From the NCBI GenBank assembly GCA_035295745.1, contig DATGIL010000102.1:496001-560000 (forward strand): DNA of 64,000 nucleotides, given 5' to 3'. The notes beneath the pieces were generated by a model. The model was not told the DNA's origin. It did not search any database and was given only the letters and a program-made list of their open reading frames with translations. The position numbers were made by a program, and so were the translations under genes. This document shows, one piece after another, positions 41,988 to 50,101 of the stretch. This DNA is from JAIQFL01 sp035295745 (lineage in GTDB: Bacteria; Acidobacteriota; Terriglobia; Bryobacterales; Bryobacteraceae). Numbering within the stretch: position 1 is the stretch's first letter; each line of letters opens with the position of its first letter.

Positions 41988-43627
41988 CCCTCAACCTGGT
42001 GAAGCGATTCGACGGGCTTAAATTGGCAGCCCTCCACGAAGAAGTCGAAGAAGTCCGGGTGCGTCTCGAGCCGGCAATGCTCCACCCGTTTCACAAGCTC
42101 TTCGAGTTCGCGCCTCCTGGATCGCGAAAGCAGCGCCATCGAGGCGCCTTCCATCGCGGCATTGCCCACCTGCACCACGCGCGAGTTTGGCAGATCGGGA
42201 ATCAGGCCGATGCGCCGCGCGGCCTCGACGTTCAGATGCCTGCCAAAGCCGCCCGCAAGGTAGAAGCGATCGACCTCGCCAAACGACAGTCCGTAATTGC
42301 TGAAGACCACGTGGAGCCCGGCGACGTTGGCGCCCTTGGCCTGCGCCAATTCGTTGACATCGCTCTCCTGAAAGAAGATGTCGCCAGGTACATCCAACAC
42401 GATTCGCTCTCGATCGGCGCTAAAGCGCCCGAGGTCATTCATTTGTCCGGTACGCAACAACTCGCTCAGCAGTGCGATCAGTCCCGACCCGCAGATACCT
42501 TCCGGTGCCCCCCCGCCAATCACGCGAAGCCGGCAAGTGCCGTCATCGTCAAGGACCACATCTTCGATCGCGCCGTCCAGTGCCGGCATCCCGCACGAGA
42601 TCGCCCCGCCCTCAAACGCAGGGCCAGCCGGACAAGACGCCGCCAGCACGCGATGCCGGTTTCCCAGGATCAATTCGGTGTTGGTGCCGATGTCCATAAT
42701 GGCAACCAGGCGGTCTTCGTGGGCCAAGTCCATGGCAAGCATGCACGCAGCGGCGTCGGCGCCCACATGTCCGCTGATAACCGGAGCCCCATAGACGCGC
42801 GCCTTCGGGTGAATCGGCAACAAACAGCGACGGCCGGTCTCCACCAGCGCGGTAGAAGCGCGCTTGCCTCCGGCCATTTCGATTTCGGTGATCGACCGGT
42901 ACGGGTTCTGCCCGATCGAATAAACGCTCTGGCGGAAGAACAGGTCGCGCATGGTGGAGTTGCCCACCACGACCATTTCGTAGATGGTTTTAGGGTCGAC
43001 CGGAAGCTCTTCGATCGCGTGGGTCAGGTACCCGGCGAGCGTGCGGCGCAGCAGTTTGCCGGGATGGTCGGAATCGTACTGGATGCGCGACATCACGTCC
43101 GACCCGCCAAAACGCTGGGGATTTTCGAGGGATGCGTCGGCGATCCACTCGCCCGTCTCGAGATTGAACAGCCGCAGCACCACGGTGGTAGTGCCCAGGT
43201 CCATCGCAAGCCCATAGATCGGGCCGTGGGAGCGTTCGATTTCGATTCCGTCGATGAGGATTCGGTCGCCTTCGCGCACAACAGCTGGGTCGAGACGGAG
43301 CGGCTCGCCGCTGAGCGGTAGGCCGAGAGCGTGACGTTCGATGCGCATCTGCCCACGCCGCATGGTGTGGCAACGGACGGCTCCCTGGGCGGCGACGATG
43401 CTGCACTGGCAGGAGAGGCGGAAATTGCCCCGGAGGTGGCGCTCGGAAATGGTGCGCTCGGAGAGAGCAGACATGCCCTCGGTGACCTCGACTACGCACT
43501 CCTTGCACTTTCCCTGTTTCAGGCACGAAGTCGGCACAGGGACACCTAGAGTTTGGGCGCAATCGAAGAGGGTCGGATTGCCGATAGGCCCTGTTGTCCG
43601 TCCGTTAATGGTAAGCGTTACCGCCAT
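41984..43627 (-). CDS. ASKHA-domain reductive activator of corrinoid enzymes with N-terminal 2Fe-2S ferredoxin (DUF4445/RACE)
   Basis: 547 aa. The N-terminus is a plant-type ferredoxin domain: PTSCLKQGKCKECVVEV and a fourth cysteine in LSCQC. A linker leads to a C-terminal ASKHA ATPase fold: AMDLGTTTVVLRLFNLE (phosphate 1), MVVGNSTMRDLFF, AIMDIGTNTELIL (phosphate 2) and FYLAGGFGRHLN (adenosine site). Such RamA/AcsV-type proteins reduce inactive Co(II) corrinoid to Co(I) at the cost of ATP. It is first gene of the operon; the stop overlaps the activation-domain start as ATGA. Confidence 0.92.
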   Translation of the reverse strand: MAVTLTINGRTTGPIGNPTLFDCAQTLGVPVPTSCLKQGKCKECVVEVTEGMSALSERTISERHLRGNFRLSCQCSIVAAQGAVRCHTMRRGQMRIERHALGLPLSGEPLRLDPAVVREGDRILIDGIEIERSHGPIYGLAMDLGTTTVVLRLFNLETGEWIADASLENPQRFGGSDVMSRIQYDSDHPGKLLRRTLAGYLTHAIEELPVDPKTIYEMVVVGNSTMRDLFFRQSVYSIGQNPYRSITEIEMAGGKRASTALVETGRRCLLPIHPKARVYGAPVISGHVGADAAACMLAMDLAHEDRLVAIMDIGTNTELILGNRHRVLAASCPAGPAFEGGAISCGMPALDGAIEDVVLDDDGTCRLRVIGGGAPEGICGSGLIALLSELLRTGQMNDLGRFSADRERIVLDVPGDIFFQESDVNELAQAKGANVAGLHVVFSNYGLSFGEVDRFYLAGGFGRHLNVEAARRIGLIPDLPNSRVVQVGNAAMEGASMALLSRSRRRELEELVKRVEHCRLETHPDFFDFFVEGCQFKPVESLHQVEG

Positions 43628-43710
43628 TTACGAGAGGTTCCTGCTCACCTGATGTATTTAGTTTCATAGTACAACAATATTGAACAAACGAAGTCCCAAT
43701 CTTCGGATGG

Positions 43711-43716
43711 TATACT
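43711..43716 (+). promoter_or_regulatory. -10 element of the tRNA-Val gene
   Basis: TATACT ends 13 bp before the first base of the tRNA and gives a predicted start near 43723. The region between 43628 and 43729 is AT-rich and also holds the promoter of the divergent corrinoid operon. Confidence 0.6.
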
Positions 43717-43729
43717 AGGCTGGAGGTCC

Positions 43730-43806
43730 GGGGCTGTAGCTCAGTTGGTCAGAGCGTCTGGTTTACACCCAGAAGGTCCACAGTTCGAGCCTGTGCAGCC
43801 CCACCA
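43730..43806 (+). tRNA. tRNA-Val (anticodon TAC)
   Basis: Full cloverleaf: acceptor stem GGGGCTG pairing with CAGCCCC, D-loop CAGTTGGTCAGAGC, anticodon stem TCTGG/CCAGA with loop TTTACAC giving anticodon TAC, T-arm CACAG-TTCGAGC-CTGTG, discriminator A and an encoded CCA end (43804-43806). It reads GUA valine codons (and other GUN by wobble). Confidence 0.97.
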
Positions 43807-43822
43807 CTCACCCCATTTGATT

Positions 43823-43963
43823 TCAATTGCTCGACGCTCTCCTTCGTATTTCCTCGGGTCCATGTTTACTCCGGCTTTCAGAATGTGTGTCAAACAGGAA
43901 CCGCTCCATTTTCTCCTTCACGCCCTCCAGGTCCCGATCCGAAACAATGTTGTAGCGGGTCGA
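43823..43963 (-). pseudogene. C-terminal remnant of a tyrosine recombinase (integrase)
   Basis: The frame ends TRYNIVSDRDLEGVKEKMER and about 25 more residues. RYNIVS-x-x-DL is the segment around the nucleophilic tyrosine at the end of many phage-type integrases. Upstream of it the frame no longer resembles an integrase: the R-H-R boxes are missing. It reads toward the tRNA-Val 3' end, 17 bp away, as expected for an element that once inserted at this tRNA. Confidence 0.6.
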
Positions 43964-43981
43964 GTGTTGTAGCGGGTCGAG
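43948..43981 (+). repeat. perfect 17-bp tandem duplication
   Basis: TGTTGTAGCGGGTCGAG occurs twice back to back (43948-43964 and 43965-43981) within the integrase remnant. Since 17 is not a multiple of three it shifts the frame exactly where integrase similarity is lost. Confidence 0.95.
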
Positions 43982-44154
43982 TCCGCCCAAGCCTCGAAGG
44001 GTGATAAACCGTGCAAGCAACTGCCGAGGCGAAACGAGGGACAATCTCGAAAAGAGGCTTGACACCGACACGAACGCCACGAACCGGCGCTTGTTTCGAA
44101 TCCCCGCGCGGTGGTATGCTGCCGGAGGCAATTTTCAACTGGAGGCAAGAAGTC
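43982..44154. other. leader of the creatininase-like gene, no separate gene
   Basis: A frame is open from 44011, but its first 48 residues are arginine-rich and unlike a protein. GGAGG at 44141-44145 is the ribosome binding site of the gene at 44155. Confidence 0.5.
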
Positions 44155-44994
44155 ATGCGTGTGCTCATCGCGGCCATGGGAGTGCTGATATTCACCGGTG
44201 CCGGATTCGGACAGACGAAATCAAAAAACCTGGTGGACCTCGAGATGATGACGTGGCCGGAGCTGAAGCAGGCGCTCCAGGACGGCAAGACCACCGCGCT
44301 CATCTACAACGGCGGCACCGAAACGCGCGGCCCGCAGAACGTCAATGGTGGCCACACGCTGATGGCTCATGCGACTGTCATTGCGATTGCGGAGAAACTC
44401 GGAAATGCGATCGCCGCGCCTGTCCTGCCGTTCTCGCCGAACAACGCGAATGCCAATCTGCCGGGCACCATCGGGCTGACGGCGCCGATCTTCGCGTCGG
44501 TCAACGAACGCGTCGCCGAACAGATGATCACCAACGGATTTAAGAATGTCGTGCTGATGGGCGATCACGGCGGCGGCCAAAGCGAACTCGCCTCGGTGGC
44601 CAAGAAGCTCGATGAGAAGTACGCGCCGCAAGGCGTTCGCGTGGTCTATTGCGACGAGGTCTACGAGAAGGCCAACGGCGATTTCGACAAGTACCTGGAA
44701 GCGAATCATATGCCGGTAAGCTCGCACGCGGGCATTCCGGATACCTCGGAGATGCTGTATCTGGGCGGCGATAAGGGTTGGGTCCGCAAGGACCTCGTCG
44801 CCACCGCCGTGGGCGATCCCGTCCGCAAGCCGGGCGAGCCGCGTGATCCCAACGCCAAGCGAGTGAACAACGGAATCACCGGCGACGCGCGTCCCTCCAC
44901 GCCTGAACTGGGGAAGAAGATCTTCGATATGAAGGTGGAGTACGCGGTGAATCAGATCCACCGCCTGCTCGCGCCAGGCACTACCGGACACTAG
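44155..44994 (+). CDS. exported creatininase-family amidohydrolase-like protein
   Basis: 279 aa from ATG 44155, preceded by GGAGG at a 9-nt distance and starting with a signal peptide (MRVLIAAMGVLIFTGAGFGQ). The mature part has the creatininase fold markers: acidic/His metal sites around YNGGTETRGPQNVNGGHTL, the VNERVAEQMITNGFKNVVLM helix-strand and GDHGGGQSELASV. Family members hydrolyse cyclic amides (creatinine, F420 or MSMEG-type substrates); here the substrate is unknown. Export of this fold is unusual outside Acidobacteria. It is followed after 9 bp by the convergent permease gene. Confidence 0.8.
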   Translation: MRVLIAAMGVLIFTGAGFGQTKSKNLVDLEMMTWPELKQALQDGKTTALIYNGGTETRGPQNVNGGHTLMAHATVIAIAEKLGNAIAAPVLPFSPNNANANLPGTIGLTAPIFASVNERVAEQMITNGFKNVVLMGDHGGGQSELASVAKKLDEKYAPQGVRVVYCDEVYEKANGDFDKYLEANHMPVSSHAGIPDTSEMLYLGGDKGWVRKDLVATAVGDPVRKPGEPRDPNAKRVNNGITGDARPSTPELGKKIFDMKVEYAVNQIHRLLAPGTTGH

Positions 44995-45003
44995 CGATGG
45001 GCG

Positions 45004-47601
45004 CTATTCCGCGCGAATTGCATCCATCGGATTGGCGCGCGCAGCTTTAGCGGCAGGGCGCCAGCAGCCGAGCAATGTAGCCGCCACGATGGCGGCGAAT
45101 GCCAAGGCGTAGGTGAGCGGGTCTATGGGCGAGACGCCATAGATCAATCCTCGCAGCCATCGCGAAACCGCGAGCGCGGCGGCGAAGCCGAGCAGTAATC
45201 CCACGCCCATCAAAGTCAGCCCTTCACGCTGCACCATCCGCATGACCTCGCCGGAACTGGCGCCGAGCGCCATGCGAACGCCCAGCTCGCGCGAACGGCG
45301 CGACACCGAGTACGAGATCACGCCATAGATTCCCACCGCGGCCAGCAGCAGAGCCAGCGCCGCGAAGATCGCCGCCAGCACCGCCGTAAAGCTGGCGGGT
45401 CCGCGTGCCGATTCCACGTAGGCCTCCATGCCGCGCACGTTCGAGATCGCCATGTTCGGATTGCGCCTGGCCAGTTCTTTGCGGATGGCCGGCACCAGCG
45501 CCAGCGGATCTCCGGGCAATCGCACCGCGAAGTTCAACGGAGATCGCGGGCTCTGCGCGAAAGCGAAGTAGACTTCTGGCCGCACCTGCTCGGATAGTGA
45601 ATGATTGCGCACGTGCTCCACTACGCCCACCACCTCGGCCCAATCGGGCTGGAAGCCATTGGGCACGGTGTGCTCGGCAAAGATCCGCTTGCCCAGAGCG
45701 GACTCGCCGGGCCAGGTCTTGCGGGCCAGCAGGTCGTCGACGATCACCACGCGGCGCCCGCCGGAGCGATCTTCGCTATTGAAGAAACGGCCTTCCACCA
45801 GGCGTGTGCTCATGGCGCGAAAGTAGCCAGGAGTGACGCAACGGTAGTCCGCAATCATGCCGGCGGCCTGTGTCTCCGATAAGCCTTCAGGCCGATACGC
45901 GCTGTACCAATTCGCGAAACCTCCCAATGGTATGTGCGACGTGGCGCCAACCGCCTCCACGCCGGGCAACGCGGCGAGCGACGCTTCCCAGTCCTTCACC
46001 CAGTTGAATAAGGCATCTTCGGAGGATACGGGTGGCAAGCGCAACTGGAACGTCAGCACCTGTTGCGCATCAAAGCCGGGTCGCACCGCGCGCAGATTGG
46101 CCAGTGTGCGGATCATCAGCCCGGCGCCGATCACCAGGACGAATCCCAGCATTACCTCGCCGACAATCAGGGCCGCGCTCAGGCGGCGACGCGCCGGGGC
46201 TGCGGACCAACTGCCCTCACGCAGGTTCTCCATCAACTCCAGGCGCGTGGATTCCCACGCGGGCGCCAGCCCGAACACCATCGCCGATCCCAGCGTCACC
46301 GCCGCCACGAAGATCAGGACCGGCCAGTTCAGCCCCACGTTTCGAATCTGCACCAGGTAATCGGTGCGCAGACTCAGCAATGCGCGGACGCCGGCCCATC
46401 CCAGGGCGACGCCCAGGATCGCGCCCACGCCGCACAACGTCAGGCCCTCGAGGAAGAGCTGGCGCAAAATGCGTCCCCGGCCCGCGCCCAGTGCGGTGCG
46501 CAGCGCCATCTCCCGGCGCCGCGCGCTGGCGCGCTCGAGCAGCAGATTGGCCACGTTCACACACGCGATCAGCAGGACGAGTCCGGCCCCCGCGAACAAC
46601 GCGAGGAGCGCGGGGCGAATCTCACGGACGGCGTCCTCCTGCATGGGGGCGAGCGTAAGCGTCATGTTCTCCTCCCCCAATGCCGTATACGCGGAGCGGA
46701 TCTGCGAGGCTACGCTATCGAGATCGTCCTGCGCCTGCGCTCTTCCGATGCCTGGTTTGAGGCGCGCCACCACTCGCAGATAATAGAGCGTCACCGGCTG
46801 CTTGTAGAAGAAGCGATCGAAGGGGACGAAGGCCTGCACGTCCATCGCGACATTCGATTCCGAAGAGAAATAGAGCTGAAATCCTGCAGGCATCACGCCC
46901 ACGACGGTAGGATTGCCGCCCTGCATGGGCACAGTCTTGCCGACGATTTGCGGGTCACCGCCGAAGCGCCTCTGCCACAGGCCGTAGCTCAGGACGATGG
47001 TGTGTTCGCCGAAGGCAGAGTCGGGAGCGAAGACTCTGCCGAGCGCCGGAGTGACGCCCAGCAGCGACAGGAAGTTCGGCGTCACCTGGGCGACCTTGAC
47101 CTGCTCGGGCTCCTCGCCTCCGATGAAGGTGCCGCTGCCGACCCAGATGGCGCCCACGTCCTGCAGGGTTCGGCTGCGCTGTCGGATCTCGCGGTACGCG
47201 ATCGTGGAGGTGGGAGCGTGTGGGGCGCCGGTCTTCTGAAAGCTCGACCAGATGAGCGCGAGTTGCTCCGGGCGGTCGTAGGGCAGCGGCCGCAGCAGCA
47301 CCGCGTAGACCACGCTGAAGATGGCGGTGTTGGCGCCGATTCCCAGTACCAGGGTCAGCAGCGCCACGGCGGTGAAGCTGCGGCTCTTCCACAGGGTGCG
47401 CCACGCGTAGCGGAAATCGTGCCCCAGGGAGTTCAGCCGGATGCCGGCATACTGATCGCGCACACTCTCTTTGACCTGCTCCATACCTTCGTCCTCCAGC
47501 AACGCTGCACAGGCGCGCAACTCTTCGTCGAGTTCCGACTCCATCTGCCGCCGGCGCGCCGTGAATCGCCAGAATTGTTTGGCTTTCGACGTCCAGACCA
47601 T
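45004..47601 (-). CDS. orphan MacB/FtsX-type permease (ADOP family) paired with PadR
   Basis: 865 aa. The N-terminal prefix (FWRFTARRRQMESELDEELR and a helix to about residue 60) precedes the usual LGHDFRYAWRTLWKSRSFTA and first membrane helix. FtsX module 1 is around LFAGAGLVLLIACVNVANLL and ALRTALGAGRGRI; module 2 around LAALLLAAVGIYGVISYSV and LGVRMALGASSGEV. No ATPase is encoded nearby. The PadR gene sits 7 bp upstream in the same direction, so the regulator and the permease form an operon. Confidence 0.92.
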   Translation of the reverse strand: MVWTSKAKQFWRFTARRRQMESELDEELRACAALLEDEGMEQVKESVRDQYAGIRLNSLGHDFRYAWRTLWKSRSFTAVALLTLVLGIGANTAIFSVVYAVLLRPLPYDRPEQLALIWSSFQKTGAPHAPTSTIAYREIRQRSRTLQDVGAIWVGSGTFIGGEEPEQVKVAQVTPNFLSLLGVTPALGRVFAPDSAFGEHTIVLSYGLWQRRFGGDPQIVGKTVPMQGGNPTVVGVMPAGFQLYFSSESNVAMDVQAFVPFDRFFYKQPVTLYYLRVVARLKPGIGRAQAQDDLDSVASQIRSAYTALGEENMTLTLAPMQEDAVREIRPALLALFAGAGLVLLIACVNVANLLLERASARRREMALRTALGAGRGRILRQLFLEGLTLCGVGAILGVALGWAGVRALLSLRTDYLVQIRNVGLNWPVLIFVAAVTLGSAMVFGLAPAWESTRLELMENLREGSWSAAPARRRLSAALIVGEVMLGFVLVIGAGLMIRTLANLRAVRPGFDAQQVLTFQLRLPPVSSEDALFNWVKDWEASLAALPGVEAVGATSHIPLGGFANWYSAYRPEGLSETQAAGMIADYRCVTPGYFRAMSTRLVEGRFFNSEDRSGGRRVVIVDDLLARKTWPGESALGKRIFAEHTVPNGFQPDWAEVVGVVEHVRNHSLSEQVRPEVYFAFAQSPRSPLNFAVRLPGDPLALVPAIRKELARRNPNMAISNVRGMEAYVESARGPASFTAVLAAIFAALALLLAAVGIYGVISYSVSRRSRELGVRMALGASSGEVMRMVQREGLTLMGVGLLLGFAAALAVSRWLRGLIYGVSPIDPLTYALAFAAIVAATLLGCWRPAAKAARANPMDAIRAE

Positions 47602-47608
47602 CGCAGTC

Positions 47609-47938
47609 TCATTCGCCTTCCAGCACCTGGGTCATGGCGAGGAAGACTCTCTGAAAGTTCCGCTTTTCGGCCGCGAGTTGCGATTTACCGGACCGGGTGA
47701 GCGTGTAGAACTTTGCGCGGCGCCCCTCTTCGGTTTCGCCCCAGTGGGACGCGAGCCAGCCCTTGCCTTCGAGGCGGTGCAGTGCGGGGAAGAGCGATCC
47801 GGCCTTGACGATAAAGACGCCGCTGGTGACCTGGCGGATCCGCTCCGCGATGCCGACTCCGTGCATCGGTCGCAGATCGACGGTCCGCAAAATCATCAGA
47901 TCGAGCGTGCCGGGCAGAACTTCCACGGATTTGTTCAT
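47609..47938 (-). CDS. PadR-family transcriptional regulator
   Basis: 109 aa. The winged-helix features are LPGTLDLMILRTVDL at the start, HGVGIAERI, FIVKAGSLFPALHRLEGKGW (recognition region) and RRAKFYTLTRSGKSQL with the C-terminal dimer helix. PadR proteins repress neighbouring genes and often themselves, released by small ligands. It precedes the orphan permease by 7 bp; its own upstream region has repeated palindromic sequence. Confidence 0.93.
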   Translation of the reverse strand: MNKSVEVLPGTLDLMILRTVDLRPMHGVGIAERIRQVTSGVFIVKAGSLFPALHRLEGKGWLASHWGETEEGRRAKFYTLTRSGKSQLAAEKRNFQRVFLAMTQVLEGE

Positions 47939-47947
47939 AGAGATTAA

Positions 47948-47984
47948 CGATATAGCCTATCGATATTGAAAGCCTATACCGATA
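47948..47984 (-). promoter_or_regulatory. candidate PadR operator region
   Basis: Directly upstream of padR are CGATA-N5-TATCG (47948-47962), the perfect octamer TATCGATA (47958-47965) and a direct repeat AGCCTAT at 47954 and 47971 (17 bp apart), each followed by (C)CGATA or CGATA. Dyads of this size suit a PadR dimer and autoregulation. Confidence 0.5.
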
Positions 47985-48006
47985 CGCGAGAAGTGTCAAG
48001 GGTGAC

Positions 48007-48197
48007 GTGGCGCAAACATTCCTGTTTGCCGCGTCGAGACTCATCTCGACGCTTTTCGCGTGTCCGCTCATTCCGACGCCACGAAGTGACTTCGACGCTG
48101 CCATGCGTCTACTTAGTTCGGAGCGCAGGGGGATTTGGTGGCGTCCCGAAAGCGTCGAGATGAGTCTCGACGCGGCAAAGAAGAGTCTTTGCGCCAC
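48007..48197 (+). repeat. inverted pair of the two-hairpin repeat (MITE-like, 191 bp)
   Basis: The left arm (48007-48058) and the right arm (48146-48197) are reverse complements over about 52 bp with few differences. Left hairpins: GCAAACA-TTCC-TGTTTGC and CGTCGAGA-CTCA-TCTCGACG. Right arm, read on the minus strand: GCAAAGA-CTCT-TCTTTGC and the same second hairpin. The 87-bp centre is unrelated and codes for nothing visible. Confidence 0.92.
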
Positions 48198-48201
48198 GAC
48201 G

Positions 48202-48214
48202 TAAAATAGAGGGA
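48202..48214 (+). promoter_or_regulatory. -10-like TAAAAT six bases before a start codon
   Basis: TAAAAT (48202-48207) is followed by AGAGGG and the ATG at 48214. Transcription would start at or next to the ATG. The -35 position falls inside the right arm of the repeat and matches the consensus poorly. AGAGGG directly abuts the ATG and is too close to act as a Shine-Dalgarno. Confidence 0.45.
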
Positions 48215-49308
48215 TGGCATTCATAAGGTCTCTGTGCTTGATGTTGGCGCTCGCTGTGGCGGCGATGGGCCAGGGCGGAGTTACCGTCGACCAATTGGTG
48301 AGCTTCATCAAAACCTCCATCCAGTCCAAGCAGGACGACAAGAAGATCGCCGAACAAGTGCAGAAGATCAGACTGAGCAACCGGCTTGATGCCAAGACAG
48401 TGCAGGACTTGCAGCGTGACGGAGCCGGCCCCAAGACCGTCGCCGCCTTGCAAAAGCTCAGCGAGGCATCGGCCACCCTGCCGGCCGCCGCGCCACCGCC
48501 GCCCCCTTCTACTCCGTCAGAGATACCGCCCCCCAGCCCCGCGGAATTGCGCGCCATCTTGAACGAGATCCAGCACAAGGCGCTCGATTACACCGAGAGC
48601 CTTCCGAACTACATCTGCTCGCAGTACACCAAACGATTCGTCGATCCAACCGGCACCGAGAGCTGGCGCCTGGCGGACACCATCCTGGAACAGCTTTCCT
48701 ACGTCGACCACCAGGAACACTACATCGTGAAGATGCACAATGATACGCCGGTGACCAACAACATGACGCACGACCAACTCGGCGGGGCCAAGTCCTCGGG
48801 CGAGTTCGCGTCCATTCTGCGCACCATCTTCGATCCGGCGACGCAAACCGAGTTCACCTGGGAGCGTTGGACCTCGCTGCGTACGCAGGATAACGTTTTG
48901 CGGCCGGCTTACGTGTTCAATTTTCGCGTGACCCAGCCGCGCTATAGCATCCTGCACGAGGGGTCCAAGCGGACGGTGACCGTCGGCTTCCATGGCGAGG
49001 TGTTCGCCGACCGCGAGACCAAAGCCGTCATGCGCGTGAAGATGCAGTGCGACAACATTCCGCCCGACTTCCCGATTCAAAATGTCAGCCTGGTTCTCTA
49101 CTACGACCTGATCGATATTTCCGGCCAGACGTTCGTGCTGCCGCTCCAGTCGGAGGTGCGCTCGCGCGAAGGCAAGTACCTGGCTCGCAACGAAGTGGGC
49201 TACCACTCGTACCACAAGTACAGTGCCGATGCGAGCATCAGCTTCGGCGCGCCCGAGGACATCCCGCAGGAAAAGCTCCAGGAAGTGCCGCCCAAGAAGA
49301 AGCAGTGA
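48214..49308 (+). CDS. exported protein of unknown function with a proline-rich linker
   Basis: 364 aa. A signal peptide (MAFIRSLCLMLALAVAAMGQ) is followed by a helical region (30-85: DQLVSFIKTSIQSKQDDKKI and LDAKTVQDLQRDGAGPKTV, helix-hairpin-like), a proline-rich linker (about 90-108) and a beta-rich domain with YICSQYTKRFVDPTGTESW and VYADRE-like strands. I recognise this layout from acidobacterial genomes but no function. The C-terminus ends in lysines (PPKKKQ). It starts 16 bp after the inverted-repeat element. Confidence 0.72.
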   Translation: MAFIRSLCLMLALAVAAMGQGGVTVDQLVSFIKTSIQSKQDDKKIAEQVQKIRLSNRLDAKTVQDLQRDGAGPKTVAALQKLSEASATLPAAAPPPPPSTPSEIPPPSPAELRAILNEIQHKALDYTESLPNYICSQYTKRFVDPTGTESWRLADTILEQLSYVDHQEHYIVKMHNDTPVTNNMTHDQLGGAKSSGEFASILRTIFDPATQTEFTWERWTSLRTQDNVLRPAYVFNFRVTQPRYSILHEGSKRTVTVGFHGEVFADRETKAVMRVKMQCDNIPPDFPIQNVSLVLYYDLIDISGQTFVLPLQSEVRSREGKYLARNEVGYHSYHKYSADASISFGAPEDIPQEKLQEVPPKKKQ

Positions 49309-49336
49309 TCCAAGCGTTGCGATCTACACTGAGAAG

Positions 49337-49882
49337 ATGATCGTCCTCGCCTCCCAGTCTCCGCGCCGCGCCGACATCCTGCGCCAGGCGGGGATCCCGT
49401 TCGTCGTCCGCGTAGCGCCGGTAGACGAGACGCCGCTGGCAGGCGAATCGGCCGAGGACTATGTGTGTCGCGTCGCGGAGATGAAGGCACAAGCAGCGGT
49501 GTGCGGACCGGAGGAGGTCGTGCTCGCCGCGGACACGACGGTGGTCGTCGACGGAGAGATTCTGGCGAAGCCCGAAGACGATCGCGACGCGCGCCGTATG
49601 CTCACGATGTTGTCGGGACGCCGCCACGACGTGCTGACGGGCGTCTGTCTGCGGCGGGGCGGGGAAGTGGTCCGCGATTGCGCCTCGACGGCGGTCTGGT
49701 TCGTGCCCATGAGCGAGGGCGAAATCGAAGAGTATGTTGCCAGTGGAGAGCCTTGCGACAAGGCGGGAGCGTACGCGATTCAGGGCCTCGCATCGAAGTA
49801 CGTCGAGCGGATCGAGGGCTGCTATTACAATGTTATGGGCCTGCCGGTGTCGCTGGTCTATCGCCATTTGCAGCGGCTTTGA
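49337..49882 (+). CDS. maf: Maf-type nucleoside triphosphate pyrophosphatase
   Basis: 181 aa. All Maf signatures are present: LASQSPRRADILRQAG at the N-terminus, VLAADTTVVVDGEILAKPED, RRHDVLTGVCLR, SGEPCDKAGAYAIQGLAS and GCYYNVMGLPVSLV. Such enzymes hydrolyse non-canonical or modified dNTP/NTP (dTTP/UTP type) and were linked to septum inhibition in Bacillus. The start is ATG 49337; TACACT (49325-49330) lies six bases before it, so the mRNA may be leaderless. Confidence 0.95.
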   Translation: MIVLASQSPRRADILRQAGIPFVVRVAPVDETPLAGESAEDYVCRVAEMKAQAAVCGPEEVVLAADTTVVVDGEILAKPEDDRDARRMLTMLSGRRHDVLTGVCLRRGGEVVRDCASTAVWFVPMSEGEIEEYVASGEPCDKAGAYAIQGLASKYVERIEGCYYNVMGLPVSLVYRHLQRL

Positions 49883-49892
49883 CGTTGATCAC

Positions 49893-50079
49893 GTGGCACG
49901 GAGACTCTTCTCCGCCGCGTCCCGACTCATCGGGACGCTTTGCGGCCGTCCACTACTCTTGAAAGACGCGCGATGTCAAAATTCGAAATCACCTACTGCC
50001 AGCGGACTTCGTAGACGCCCGAAAAGCGTTCGTCTAAAGTTCGACGCGTCAGGGTCGAAAACAGGAGTCCTTGCGCCAC
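49893..50079 (+). repeat. inverted pair of the two-hairpin repeat, diverged copy (187 bp)
   Basis: The left arm (49893-49945) keeps both hairpins with new stem sequences: CGGAGA-CTCT-TCTCCG and CGTCCCGA-CTCA-TCGGGACG. The right arm (50019-50079) ends GCGCCAC and is decayed: its first hairpin is only half complementary and its second is disrupted. The unequal decay suggests an old insertion. Confidence 0.85.
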
Positions 50080-50101
50080 GCAGAGCCGCTATCATCGTGA
50101 G

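Noticed and set aside
43948..43981. 17-bp tandem repeat as attL/attR core
   Set aside because: It does not match the tRNA-Val 3' end; more likely replication slippage inside the integrase remnant.
46063..47700. 545-aa plus-strand frame
   Set aside because: Antisense to the third permease and padR, both well supported.
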